Shown: positions 35,294 through 44,274, counted from the first letter of the stretch. The stretch is 64,000 nucleotides of DNA from Streptomyces canus 299MFChir4.1 (GCF_000383615.1 NZ_KB911606.1:52928-116927), one strand, 5' to 3'. Numbers and translations: made by a program. Notes: a model not told the origin generated them from the sequence alone.

Positions 35294-35329
35294 GGTTGAC
35301 ACCCTGCGACTGTCAACCTAAGGTTGACA
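35294..35329 (+). promoter_or_regulatory. Leaderless promoter with palindromic operator for Clp-N gene
   Basis: TTGACA (35296-35301) and TAAGGT (35319-35324) are 17 bp apart and the -10 ends six bases before the ATG (35331), so transcription starts at or by the A of ATG. Superimposed are GGTTGACA (35294-35301) and the palindrome TGTCAACC-TAA-GGTTGACA (35311-35329), whose centre is the -10 box. This layout is a classical repressor site. Confidence 0.8.
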
Positions 35330-35330
35330 C

Positions 35331-36083
35331 ATGACGACGAACCCCAACATCACGTCATCCGTACGGCTCGACGACCTCATCACGGCCATCAAGAAGGTCC
35401 ATGTCGAGCCCCTCGACCAGCTCCAGGACGCGGTGATCGCCGCCGATCACCTCGGAGAGGTGGCCGACCACCTGATCGGCCACTTCGTGGACCAGGCCCG
35501 GCGTTCGGGCGCCTCCTGGACGGACATCGGCAAAAGCATGGGGGTCACCCGGCAGGCGGCGCAGAAGCGGTTCGTGCCGAAGGAGTCGGCGGACCTGAAC
35601 GCCGACCAGGGCTTCGGCCGGTACACCCCACGGGCCCGCAACGTGGTGATGTCGGCCCACAACGCGGCCATCACCGCCCGCAACCCCGAGGGCCGTCCCG
35701 AGCACCTCGTCCTCGGTCTGCTGGCGGAACCGGAGGGCCTCGCGGCCAAGGCGCTCGTCGCCCAGGGGATCACCCTCGACGCCGTCCGCCGGGCCGCGAC
35801 CGACACGCTCCCGCCGGCCGCCGAGGAGGTCCCCGAGCTCGTCCCGTACGGCTCCGACGCCAAAAAGGTCCTCGAACTCACCTTCCGCGAGGCCCTCCGG
35901 CTGGGCCACAACTACATCGGTACCGAACACATCCTGCTGGCCCTCCTGGAGTTCGAGCACGGCACGGGGGTCCTGTCCGGCCTCGGCGTCGAGAAGGGCC
36001 CGGTGGAGGGTGCCATCGCCGAGGCACTGGCGGGATACCAAAAGGCACAGGGCGAGCGGGACGAGCCGGACGAACAGGGCTGA
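35331..36083 (+). CDS. HTH plus Clp N-domain protein, likely autorepressor
   Basis: 250 residues. Residues about 40-85 contain a helix-turn-helix: HFVDQARRSGASWTDIGKSM then GVTRQAAQKRFVP. Residues 95-240 hold two Clp_N repeats, RARNVVMSAHNAAITARNPEGRPEHLVLGLL and KVLELTFREALRLGHNYIGTEHILLALLE. In ClpA/ClpC the N domain binds adaptors and substrates, with no ATPase here, so it should recruit or sense substrate, or be recognised itself. Combined with DNA binding, this suggests a regulator controlled by proteostasis. It has a perfect promoter with an operator and no leader. Family members occur in many Streptomyces with no known function. Confidence 0.85.
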   Translation: MTTNPNITSSVRLDDLITAIKKVHVEPLDQLQDAVIAADHLGEVADHLIGHFVDQARRSGASWTDIGKSMGVTRQAAQKRFVPKESADLNADQGFGRYTPRARNVVMSAHNAAITARNPEGRPEHLVLGLLAEPEGLAAKALVAQGITLDAVRRAATDTLPPAAEEVPELVPYGSDAKKVLELTFREALRLGHNYIGTEHILLALLEFEHGTGVLSGLGVEKGPVEGAIAEALAGYQKAQGERDEPDEQG

Positions 36084-36164
36084 GGGAACTCCGCCGGAGC
36101 GGCAGATGTCCGCGGCAGATGTCCGGAAGGTCCGTTGTCAGAGGTGCCTGGCAGACTCGCAGGC

Positions 36165-37856
36165 ATGACGGACCGCTGGGCTCTCGCTCCGGCCGAGGAC
36201 GGTGGCGTGGAGCTGGCCGCCCTCGGCGCCGACGGGCTGCCCGTCGGGCCGGTGCGGCGGGAGGGGGATCTCGCCGAGGCCGTGCGGGGGCGGCCCGAGG
36301 TGGCCCGGTGGGTCTGGCGGTCCACCGCCGAGGTCTATCCGCGTCTGCTCGCCGCGGGGGTGCGGGTGGAGCGGTGCTACGACATCGAGGACGCCGAGAC
36401 CCTCCTGCTCGGCCACGAAGGGCGCGCCGGGGAGCCGCGTTCGGCCGCCGCCGCCCTGGCCCGTCTGCGCCGCGGGCCGGTACCCCCCGACCCGCCCCTG
36501 CGCGCGGCCGAGCCGGGATCGCAGTCACCCCTGTTCGAGCCGCAGGGCGTCCGGCTGCCGCTGACCGACCTCGTCGAGGTCTACGCCGACCAGCAGCGGC
36601 GGCACGACGCCACCGCCCACCCCGACCGGATGCGGCTGCTGACCGCCGCCGAGTCGGCCGGGATGCTGGTGGCCGCCGAGATGAACCGCGCCGGGCTGCC
36701 GTGGAGCGCCGAGACCCACCGCCGGGTGCTGCACGAACTGCTGGGCGAGCGGTATGCCGGTGGCGGTGAGCCCCGGCGTCTCGCCGAGCTGGCCGACGAG
36801 GTGTCCGCGGCCTTCGGGCGCCGGGTGCGGCCCGATCTGCCCGCCGATGTCGTCAAGGCGTTCGCGCAGGCGGGCATCAAGGTGAAGTCGACGCGGCGGT
36901 GGGAGATCGAGTCCCTCGACCATCCGGCTGTGAAACCGCTGGTCGAGTACAAGAAGCTGTACCGCATCTGGGTCGCCCACGGCTGGTCCTGGCTCCAGGA
37001 CTGGGTGCGGGACGGCCGCTTCAGGCCCGAGTTCCTCGCGGGCGGGACCGTCACGGGCAGATGGGTCACCCATGGCGGCGGCGCCCTGCAGATCCCGAAG
37101 GTCATCCGGCGCGCGGTGATCGCCGACCCCGGCTGGCGGCTGGTCGTCGCGGACGCCGACCAGATGGAGCCGCGGGTGCTGGCGGCCATCTCCCGCGACC
37201 CGGGGCTCATGGAGGTGGCCGGGCGCGAGACCGACCTCTACCAGTCCGTCTCCGACCGCGCCTTCTCCGGCGACCGCGCCCAGGCCAAGCTCGCCGTGCT
37301 CGGCGCGGTCTACGGCCAGACCTCCGGCGACGGCCTCAAGAACCTCGCCGCGCTCAGACGCCGCTTCCCCAAGGCGGTGGCGTACGTCGACGACGCGGCC
37401 CGCGCGGGCGAGGAGGGCCGGCTGGTGCGGACCTGGCTGGGGCGGACGTGTCCGCCGGCGGCCGGGGCGGGTGACGCGGAGGAGGCGGGCATCCCCCAGG
37501 ACGACCCGGCCGGACAGCCCGCTTCCGGCGAGGACGGCTGGGTGCCCGGGTACGCCTCCACCAACACCCGTGCCCGCGGCCGGTTCGCCCGGAACTTCGT
37601 GGTGCAGGGGAGCGCCGCCGACTGGGCCCTGCTGCTGCTCGCCGCGCTGCGGCAGGCCTGTGCGGGGATGGCGGCGGAACTGGTCTTCTTTCAGCACGAC
37701 GAGGTGATCGTGCACTGTCCCGAGGAGGAGGCCGAGGCGGTCGTGGCGGCGATCCGGGAGGCGTCGGCGCTGGCCGGGCGGCTGACGTTCGGCGAGACAC
37801 CGGTGCAGTTCCCGTTCACGACGGCGGTGGTGGAGTGCTACGCGGACGCGAAGTGA
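36165..37856 (+). CDS. PolA-like DNA polymerase with degenerate exonuclease domain
   Basis: 563 residues from ATG at 36165; a start at 36135 adds ten residues. Family A polymerase motifs are all visible: motif A LVVADADQMEPRVLAAIS (D-x-x-Q-x-E-x-R as D-A-D-Q-M-E-P-R), motif B RAQAKLAVLGAVYGQTSGDG, motif C VFFQHDEVIVHCP (H-D-E). Residues 1-200 stand where the 3'-5' exonuclease would be but lack D-x-E and Y-x-x-x-D, and the 5' nuclease is absent altogether. Such 'bifunctional 3'-5' exonuclease/DNA polymerase' proteins occur beside a full PolA in Streptomyces and are probably gap-filling or lesion-repair enzymes. Stop codon abuts the convergent SARP stop with no gap. Confidence 0.9.
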   Translation: MTDRWALAPAEDGGVELAALGADGLPVGPVRREGDLAEAVRGRPEVARWVWRSTAEVYPRLLAAGVRVERCYDIEDAETLLLGHEGRAGEPRSAAAALARLRRGPVPPDPPLRAAEPGSQSPLFEPQGVRLPLTDLVEVYADQQRRHDATAHPDRMRLLTAAESAGMLVAAEMNRAGLPWSAETHRRVLHELLGERYAGGGEPRRLAELADEVSAAFGRRVRPDLPADVVKAFAQAGIKVKSTRRWEIESLDHPAVKPLVEYKKLYRIWVAHGWSWLQDWVRDGRFRPEFLAGGTVTGRWVTHGGGALQIPKVIRRAVIADPGWRLVVADADQMEPRVLAAISRDPGLMEVAGRETDLYQSVSDRAFSGDRAQAKLAVLGAVYGQTSGDGLKNLAALRRRFPKAVAYVDDAARAGEEGRLVRTWLGRTCPPAAGAGDAEEAGIPQDDPAGQPASGEDGWVPGYASTNTRARGRFARNFVVQGSAADWALLLLAALRQACAGMAAELVFFQHDEVIVHCPEEEAEAVVAAIREASALAGRLTFGETPVQFPFTTAVVECYADAK

Positions 37857-40800
37857 TCACCGTAAACCGGAGTCGTCGAGCAGCGCGATGAGCTCCTGGA
37901 GCACCGTCTTGTCGTCCGTGCCGTCCAGCGCGTCGAGAGCGGCCCGCCACTGCTCGTACGCCTCCTCGGTCCTGCCCCGCTCCCTCAGCAGGAGTCCGTG
38001 CTGGTGGCGGGCGAGGGCACCGGTGTAGCGGTCGGCTCGGGCGTCCGCGCGGCGCAGCAGCTCGGCGCACTCGGCGGCGGCGCGTTCGCCGTGGCCGATC
38101 AGGCGCAGGGCGCGGACCAGACCGAGGCGGGTCTGCGACTCGCCGTGCCAGTCGCCGGGGCTGCCGAGGATGCGCAGGCTCTCCTCGAAGTGGGCCACCG
38201 CGGCGGCCGGTTCGCCGAGGGTGAGATGGGCGTAGCCGATGTTGCAGTGCGCCGAGTGCCGCACGACCGCGCTGCCGGTCTCCTCACCGATGGCGAGCGA
38301 GCGCCGGTGCTGCTCGATCGCGGCGCGCGGGTCGGTGTGCTCGTACAGGTTGCCGAGGTTGCTGTGGGTGACGGCCTCGCCGAAGGGGTCGTTCAACTGC
38401 CGTGCGTAGCCGAGGCTCTGCCGCAGTGCCTCGCCCGACTCGGTGTACCGGCCCAGGCCTTCGAGCAGCAGACCCTGGTTGTTGAGGCAGCGGCGCGTCC
38501 AGGAGTCCCTGCCGAGCCGCCGCCAGATCGCGAGGGCACGGTCGTTGAGGGCCAGGGCCTCGCTGTGCCGTCCGGTGAGGAAGTGCAGTCCGGCCAGGTC
38601 GCCCAGCGCGCACGCCTCGGCCTCCTCGTCACCGAGCCGCCGCGCCACCGTGAGCGCGGCCCGGCCGAGGACCTCCGTCTCGGCGACCCGGCCGCTGCGC
38701 TGGAGGAAGGGCGAGAGCAGGCGCAGCAGGGTGGAGAGATGGGCCGCGGTGCGCGCGTCGGGGGTGTCCGTGTGCCGTTCGGCCAGGGCCACGATGTTCT
38801 CCAGCTCCGACTCGCCCCAGGCGAAGGCCTTCTGCGAGGAGGGGAACGGCGGGATGGCCAGCACGTGGGCCGCGTGCTCCGGCGGCTGCGCGGCGGTCGG
38901 GCGGCGGCGGTCCTCCAGGTCCAGGCCGGGTTCGACGATCGCGGTCAGGGCGCGTTCGGCGACGGCCGCGTACCAGCGCAGGGCGGTGCGGGCGATGTCG
39001 GGGGCGTGCCCCGTGCGCGCGAGTTCCCGCGCGAAGTCGCGGACCAGGCCGTGCGGGGCGTAGCGGCCGTACGCCGTCTCCTCCAGGAGGGCCACGTCCA
39101 CGAGGCGGTCGAGCGCGTCCTCGGCGCGGGTCTCGTCGGTGGCGTCGGTGCCGAGGAGGCGGGCGACCAGGGGGACGCCGTAGGTGGGCAGGTCGAGGGC
39201 GCCGATGCGGCACAGGGCGAGGGCGGCGTCGCGGTCGGAGCGGCGCCCCGAGGCGGCGAGGGCGTCGTGGGCGACGGCCAGGGAGCGGCGGACGGAGAGG
39301 TCGTCGTACTCCAGGTGCCGCAACCGGTCCTCGGTGGCGGCCAGTTGGTCGGCGAGGACATCGGGAGTGAGGGCGTGCCGGGCGGCCAGGCGGGCGGCCA
39401 CGACGCGGAGGGCCAGCGGGAGGCGGCCGGTGAGTTCGATGAGGGGGTGTGTGGCGTCGATGGGGGTGACTGCATCGGGGGTTGCGGCTCTGGCTGCCTC
39501 GGGGGCAGCGGGGGTGACGGCATCGGGGATGCCGGGGATGCTGCCGTCGGCGGGGGCGCCCTCGCCTACGGGGCCTTCCCCTCCGCTTCCGTTCCGGCCG
39601 GGCCGGCCCGAGAGCGCGCGCAGCAGCTCCGCGCTCTCCTCGGCCGAGAGCGGGGAGAGCGGGAAGCGGTGGGCGTCGTCGAGGGCGGTCAGGGGGGAGC
39701 GGCTGGTGACGATCACCGCGCAGCCGCGGCCGGCCGGCACCAGCGGCCGTACCTGGGCGGCGCTCGCCGCGTCGTCCAGCACCATGAGCGTGCGGGTGGG
39801 CGCGAGCAGTGAGCGCAGCAACGCGGCCGCCGCGTCCGGGTGTTCGGGGATGCTGCGCGGATCGGCGCCGAGGTCGCGGAGCAGGGCGGTGAGGGCCTGG
39901 GCCGGGGTGAGGGGGGTCATCCCCGGGGTGGCGCCCTGGAGATTGACGTAGAGCTGACCGTCAGGGAAACGTTCCCGCAGCTCATGGGCGACGTGCAGTG
40001 CGAGCGCGCTCTTGCCGACGCCGGCCATGCCGCTGACGACACCGACGGCCGGGCCGCCGTCGGGGGTGAGGGCACGGCGGAGCTCGTTCCGGGTGGTGAC
40101 GCGGCCGGTGAAATGACCAGGGGGCGGGGGGAGTTGGGCGGGGCGGGGCAGGAGGAGGGGAGCCTCGGGATCTGAGGGCGACGGGTCGGCGGCAGCGGAC
40201 GACGGAGGGTGGGCCTGGGACGCCGACGGGAGGGCCGGAGTGCGGGCCGGAGTGCGGGCCTGCGGGGCATCTTCGCGCGTAGCGTCTGCGCGCGGCACGC
40301 CGGGAGCGGCCGACCGGCTCCACCCGCTCGCCGCGCCGGAGTCGACGGCCTTAGCCGGGCGCCCGGTTGTCCCGGACCGGTCCGTCTCGCCGCCTCGGTC
40401 GGCGTCGGTCCGCCCGCCGCCGTCGCCCCCGCGCAGCACCTCCACATGTGCCTCGCGGACCGCCGGGCCCGGTTCCACGCCGAGTTCCTCGACCAGGCGG
40501 GTGCGCAGGTCGCGGTGGACGGCGAGGGCCTCGGCCTGGCGGCCGGTGCGGTGCAGGGCGAGCATCAGCTGGCGGTGGTAGGACTCGCGCAGCGGGTGTT
40601 CGGCGGCCAGTGCGGAGAGTTCCGGGACGAGGGCGTCCGGCCGGGTGCCGACGAGGGCGAGCTCGGCGTCGTAGTGCCACTCCAGGAGGAGCAGCCGGGC
40701 CTCCTCCAGGCGCTGCACCAGGGCGTATCCCGCGAGTTCGGAGGGGACCCCGCTGAGCGGAGCGCCCCGCCACAGGGCGAGCGCCGCCGCGCAGGCCTGG

Positions 40801-41234
40801 ACGGTCCCGGTCCAGTTCCCGTCGGCGTGCGCGCCGCGGGCCCGGGCGACATGGCTCTCGAAGACCTGGACGTCGAGTTCGCCCGGCGCGACGCGCAGCA
40901 GGTAGCCGGGGGCCACCGCCTGCAGCCGCTCGGGGTCGTCGAGCTGCCGTCGCAGCCGGGAGACGTGGTTGTGGAGCGAGGCCTTCGCCGAGGCGGGTGG
41001 AGTGCTGCCCCACAGCGCCTCCTTGAGGGACTTGGTGGAGACGACCCGGCCCGCTTCGAGCAGCAGCGCGGCCAGCAGGATGCGCTGCTTGCGGCTGCCG
41101 ACGACCCGTACACGGGCGCCGTCATGGCCCTCGTAACCCTGGCCCTCATGGCCCTCATGGCCGGCGTGACCGTCGTACAGAATCGGCGGCCCGAGCAGTC
41201 CGAACCGCAGCCCCGACTGCGATCCGCGCCCCAT
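37857..41234 (-). CDS. SARP-NB-ARC-TPR (AfsR-type) transcriptional regulator
   Basis: 1125 residues from ATG at 41234; upstream codons in frame do not look coding. Order: OmpR-type DNA-binding domain (about 8-115, RFGLLGPP ... SRKQRILLAALLLEAGRVVS), bacterial transcriptional activator domain (about 120-270, LDVQVFESHVARARGAHADGNW), a Pro/Ala/Ser-rich linker, NB-ARC ATPase with Walker A GMAGVGKSALALH (Lys408), a helical domain, and C-terminal TPR repeats (about 780-1090). AfsR-like regulators integrate phosphorylation signals to activate secondary metabolism. A small GHEG/HEG repeat (residues 20-38) sits inside the DNA-binding domain between two strands and is likely a loop expansion. No biosynthetic cluster is adjacent, so it may act globally. 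Confidence 0.93.
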   Translation of the reverse strand: MGRGSQSGLRFGLLGPPILYDGHAGHEGHEGQGYEGHDGARVRVVGSRKQRILLAALLLEAGRVVSTKSLKEALWGSTPPASAKASLHNHVSRLRRQLDDPERLQAVAPGYLLRVAPGELDVQVFESHVARARGAHADGNWTGTVQACAAALALWRGAPLSGVPSELAGYALVQRLEEARLLLLEWHYDAELALVGTRPDALVPELSALAAEHPLRESYHRQLMLALHRTGRQAEALAVHRDLRTRLVEELGVEPGPAVREAHVEVLRGGDGGGRTDADRGGETDRSGTTGRPAKAVDSGAASGWSRSAAPGVPRADATREDAPQARTPARTPALPSASQAHPPSSAAADPSPSDPEAPLLLPRPAQLPPPPGHFTGRVTTRNELRRALTPDGGPAVGVVSGMAGVGKSALALHVAHELRERFPDGQLYVNLQGATPGMTPLTPAQALTALLRDLGADPRSIPEHPDAAAALLRSLLAPTRTLMVLDDAASAAQVRPLVPAGRGCAVIVTSRSPLTALDDAHRFPLSPLSAEESAELLRALSGRPGRNGSGGEGPVGEGAPADGSIPGIPDAVTPAAPEAARAATPDAVTPIDATHPLIELTGRLPLALRVVAARLAARHALTPDVLADQLAATEDRLRHLEYDDLSVRRSLAVAHDALAASGRRSDRDAALALCRIGALDLPTYGVPLVARLLGTDATDETRAEDALDRLVDVALLEETAYGRYAPHGLVRDFARELARTGHAPDIARTALRWYAAVAERALTAIVEPGLDLEDRRRPTAAQPPEHAAHVLAIPPFPSSQKAFAWGESELENIVALAERHTDTPDARTAAHLSTLLRLLSPFLQRSGRVAETEVLGRAALTVARRLGDEEAEACALGDLAGLHFLTGRHSEALALNDRALAIWRRLGRDSWTRRCLNNQGLLLEGLGRYTESGEALRQSLGYARQLNDPFGEAVTHSNLGNLYEHTDPRAAIEQHRRSLAIGEETGSAVVRHSAHCNIGYAHLTLGEPAAAVAHFEESLRILGSPGDWHGESQTRLGLVRALRLIGHGERAAAECAELLRRADARADRYTGALARHQHGLLLRERGRTEEAYEQWRAALDALDGTDDKTVLQELIALLDDSGLR

Positions 41235-41597
41235 CACGCCGCCCACTTCTGGCGGAATTCCGCCCTCTTCACGGCGGTTTCCCGCCAGCCGTCCGACGCC
41301 GGCCGCTGCCGGAATCCGTTGTCGTCCCGCGGTTGCACACCGTCGGTCCCCCATCACCGCCGTCGACATCAGGCCAACCGGCGGACAACGAAACGTAGAT
41401 GCGTTGGCCACATGTTAGCGACTTGTTGGCGCCACCTGATGTGATCACAACATCGGATCTGGCCCGAGGGCGCGCGCGTATGACGCGCAACTCGGGGGAG
41501 TGTCGCCGTCGCGGCCGGATCCGTGGGACGCGAGAGGGTCCCGGTCGGCGGAGGTGAGCGACCGGGACCCTCGTCCTGTCCTCGGGGCCGTCGGCCC
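41235..41597. other. Intergenic region, 363 bp
   Basis: Holds the SARP regulator promoter region (minus strand, from about 41420 down) and the terminator hairpin at 41534-41572. A 10-bp palindrome TGTGATCACA lies at 41440-41449, with no 6-bp spacer as a Crp site would need. No gene seen. Confidence 0.6.
41534..41572 (-). terminator. Hairpin after glycosyltransferase gene
   Basis: Perfect 14-bp inverted repeat, GAGGGTCCCGGTCG (41534-41547) and its complement (41559-41572), 11-nt loop, 26 bp beyond the glycosyltransferase stop. No T-tract. Confidence 0.75.
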
Positions 41598-42491
41598 TCA
41601 GATCACGGGCGGGCGTCCCAGCCGGGTGAGGTGCCACACCGTTCGCCAGCGCATCGGCCGCCGTTCGCCCGCCGGTTCCCGCAGGCCCTCGACGAATCCG
41701 CCGAACCAGGCGCGCAGTCCGCTCGACGAACGGATCCGCAGCAGGGTGAGCGCCGTCCAGACGCCGAGGTGCACGGGGATCAGCGCCAGGGGCAGCCGAC
41801 GGCGAACCAGCCAGACGCGGTTGCGGGCGTTGACCCGGTAGTAGATGGCGTGCCGGGCGGGTGAGGTCCTCGGGTGCTGGAGCAGCAGTTCGGGCGCGTA
41901 CAGGATGCGCCAGCCGCGGTCGGCCGCCCGCCAGGCCAGGTCGATCTCCTCGTGGGCGAAGAAGAACTCGGCGGGCCAGTCCCCGGTCTCGGCGAGCATG
42001 GCCATACGGAAGGCGTGCCCGCCGCCCAGGAACCCGGTGACCTGGCCGCCGCGCATCGGGTCGGAGGCGCCGACGCGGGGCACGTGCCGCTGCTGGGTCT
42101 CGCCGCTCTCGTCGGCGATACGGAAGCCGACGATGCCGAGCCGCTCGTCGGCCGCGTACAACTCCTGTACGCGGCGCAGCACATCGGCGTCCACGAGCAG
42201 ACCGTCGTCGTCGAGTTCCACCACGACGTCCACGTCGCCGAAGTCCCGCAGCCGGGCGAGCGCCACGTTCCGCCCGCCGGGGCAGCCGAGGTTCTCCTCG
42301 ACGTCGAGGGTGGTGACCTCGCCGGGCAGGGAGAGCCGTTCGGCGAACTCGGGCAGCCGGCAGCCGTTGCCCACGATCACGATCCGGGCCGGGGCGACGT
42401 CCTGCTTGGCCACGGACCGCAGCAGGGCGTCGACCTCGTCGGGCCGGTTCCCCATCGTCACTACGGCCACGGCGATCCTCGGCGCGCCCAT
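41598..42491 (-). CDS. Family 2 glycosyltransferase
   Basis: 297 residues from ATG at 42491. GT-A fold: AVAVVTMGNRPDEVDALLRSV, VIVGNG, NLGCPGGRNVALAR, then VVVELDDDGLLVDADVL (the D-x-D), acceptor-binding EFFFAHEEIDLAWRAADRGWRILYAPELLLQH (E-D-x-x-L class as E-E-I-D-L-A-W-R). The C-terminal 60 residues have one hydrophobic helix (LALIPVHLGVWTALTLL), so it is probably membrane-associated. Probable donor is a nucleotide sugar; acceptor unknown. The DNA just upstream holds repeats of GTCCCTGTC and GTCGCCCCG (42510-42555). Confidence 0.92.
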   Translation of the reverse strand: MGAPRIAVAVVTMGNRPDEVDALLRSVAKQDVAPARIVIVGNGCRLPEFAERLSLPGEVTTLDVEENLGCPGGRNVALARLRDFGDVDVVVELDDDGLLVDADVLRRVQELYAADERLGIVGFRIADESGETQQRHVPRVGASDPMRGGQVTGFLGGGHAFRMAMLAETGDWPAEFFFAHEEIDLAWRAADRGWRILYAPELLLQHPRTSPARHAIYYRVNARNRVWLVRRRLPLALIPVHLGVWTALTLLRIRSSSGLRAWFGGFVEGLREPAGERRPMRWRTVWHLTRLGRPPVI

Positions 42492-42672
42492 GTCCTCACC
42501 TCGTCCCCTCGTCCCTGTCGTCCCTGTCGCCCCGGTCGCCCCGGTCGCCCCGACGGGCATCAACCGGCGCGATGCTAGCCGTTCACGGTAAGGACTTCTC
42601 AGGTACGAGGACGGCCCCGACACGGGTGGGCCGGCATCTGCACGGCGCGGGCCCCCTCCAACAGCCCCCGTG

Positions 42673-43095
42673 TCACCCCCGCCGGTTCTCCCTCCGCCGC
42701 ACGAACTTCAGTCCCGACCAGTCCTCCCCCAGCGCCGCGACCTTCACGTCGACGACGCCGAGCGGAAGGAAGACCTCCCGCAGGGCGTTCTCGGTGATGT
42801 CGCTGACATGTCCGGCGGCTCTGCGCGGCCAGGCGATCCACAGTGCGGCATGGTCCGCGAGGCCGGCGACCAGTTCACCCGCCTCGGCGGCGAGCCGCGC
42901 GTACTCGCGGTGGAAGCTCAGGACCACGTCCGCGCCGGGCGAGCCGCCGACGGCGACCTCGCAGTCGTCGGGCAGACCGGGGATCTCCCACCCTTCGGGC
43001 GCGCCGTCGAGCCGTACCCGGTGCCCCGCCTTGATGCCGAGCTTCCTGGCGAGGGGCGTGGCGGAGTAGCCGCCCGCCGAACCGGCTCCTGACAT
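42673..43095 (-). CDS. DUF3052-family protein
   Basis: 140 residues from ATG at 43095 (GGAGG 6 nt upstream). DUF3052: GGYSATPLARKLGIKAGHRVRL at the N-terminus, then VVLSFHREYARLAAEAGEL and ALWIAWPRRAAGHVSDITENALREVFLPLGVVDVKVAALGEDWSGLKFVRR. The family is small and widespread; no function known. A stand-alone gene between the glycosyltransferase and the small basic ORF. Confidence 0.88.
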   Translation of the reverse strand: MSGAGSAGGYSATPLARKLGIKAGHRVRLDGAPEGWEIPGLPDDCEVAVGGSPGADVVLSFHREYARLAAEAGELVAGLADHAALWIAWPRRAAGHVSDITENALREVFLPLGVVDVKVAALGEDWSGLKFVRRRENRRG

Positions 43096-43229
43096 ACGGC
43101 ACCTCCGCGCGCTGGTCCTGTCCCCTGCACCCAATCGTGACGGTCCGGACGGCGGCTGTCCGTCCGGACACGGGGGTCACGGGGTCACGGGGTCACCGGG
43201 TCACCGGGCGGAGGGCGTCACCGGACCGG

Positions 43230-43424
43230 CTACCGCACCACCCGCGCGAGCAGCGTGGCGAGGTCGGCGAGGAACTGGAGCCAGGGGCGTGCCTGTTCGG
43301 CCCGGCGCCCGAACCGTCTGCGCCAGCCGTGGGGCCGGACGTCGTCCCGGCGCTGGATCGTCCTGTCCCGCACCCGTCGTAAGGACTTGGCACGGCTCGT
43401 TCCGATGCGCTTGCGTCGCCTCAT
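43230..43424 (-). CDS. Small, very basic hypothetical protein
   Basis: 64 residues, MRRRKRIGTSRAKSLRRVRD at the start, about a third Arg/Lys; the C-terminal end PWLQFLADLATLLARVVR is an amphipathic helix. There is no ribosome-binding site (CCCGGT before ATG). I do not recognise it. It could be a real small nucleic-acid-binding protein or a chance ORF; codon bias gives little help at this length. Confidence 0.35.
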   Translation of the reverse strand: MRRRKRIGTSRAKSLRRVRDRTIQRRDDVRPHGWRRRFGRRAEQARPWLQFLADLATLLARVVR

Positions 43425-44229
43425 ACCGGGACGTTAGCCGGGCCGCGATCGCGAACGCAGGGCAGCGGACCGCCAAAGCGGGCGGGCGGTTATTGGCGGT
43501 AACGGGTAAACGGGGGCGCGGGGCGACTCTGGGGACTCCCTTGCCCTTACGGGTGGTGCCAGTGCCAATGCCACGCGGCGTTCGGTACAGCGGGGGCGGG
43601 CGCCCAGCCTTCTCGTCGGAAGGGCTCGCGCACATGGCACGCTCCACGGACCGCAGCTCACCCCTCGGCCGGGTCGAGCCTCGAACTCGCGGGCCGGACC
43701 AGGACCTCGATGCTGCGGGCGCCAGAGACGGCGGCGACGTCCGCGGCGAAGGTGAGCGAGCCGATGGCGAGACCGCCGGCGGTGTTGCCGCGACGGTCCT
43801 CGCCTACAACCTCGGCCCGACCCCGCCCGCCCCCTCCCAGCCCCCACCCCCACCTCTGACCGCCGCGGCCAGGCAAGCCCTCCCCATGACAGCCCTGCGC
43901 AAGGACCTCACCGCCCCGCCACCCTTGTCCATCCGGCCCTGTGCGCAGGGAAGTGTTGATGCCCTGGTCGCCGCGCGGTTGGCGAAGAAGCTTGACTTCA
44001 TGGGACAGATCCTTGACTGACTGCCGGGATGAATGCCGCCGACGTGCAGGCGCTCCTAGAGCACCTGCGGGTAGGGGCCGCATAACACCGACGAGGCTTG
44101 CGCTCCGTCTCTAGAAAACGACCTTGCGCAGCATCATGGCCATGCCTGTACAGGGCCCGAATGAGACCAAAACTGAGACCGCCGATGGCCCCGCAGCCCG
44201 CACATGGCGGTTACATCGCATCGGACAAA
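43425..44229. other. Long region without a supported gene, about 800 bp
   Basis: Open frames exist on both strands but all are proline/arginine-rich shadows. A plus-strand frame from ATG at 43634 to 44020 (about 128 residues, ending GSVDALVAARLAKKLDFMGQ) and a minus-strand frame ending near 43658 (GGLAIGSLTFAADVAAVSGA) both have short plausible stretches, yet neither has a family match I can name or a clear start. Possibly gene debris on the left flank of the tRNA-Thr island. Confidence 0.5.
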
Positions 44230-44234
44230 AGCAA

Positions 44235-44269
44235 AAGCCCCAGGTCACGGCGAGTGAGTCCTGAGGCTT
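44235..44269 (-). terminator. Displaced tRNA-Thr terminator-like hairpin
   Basis: AAGCCCCAGG (44235-44244) pairs with CCTGAGGCTT (44260-44269) with one mismatch; on the minus strand TTTTGCTTTTG follows. It sits directly after the displaced tRNA 3' end in the position the terminator at 51020-51049 occupies after the intact tRNA, and both contain CCCCAGGTCA. Confidence 0.6.
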
Positions 44270-44274
44270 CCACA

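Noticed and set aside
41440..41449. TGTGATCACA palindrome before the SARP gene as a Crp site
   Set aside because: Crp sites need TGTGA-N6-TCACA. This one has no spacer and is just a 10-bp palindrome.
43289..44020. Plus-strand frame of 243 residues left of the island
   Set aside because: Proline-rich, no family, no ribosome-binding site, and it overlaps the small basic minus-strand ORF. Reported only as a region without a supported gene.
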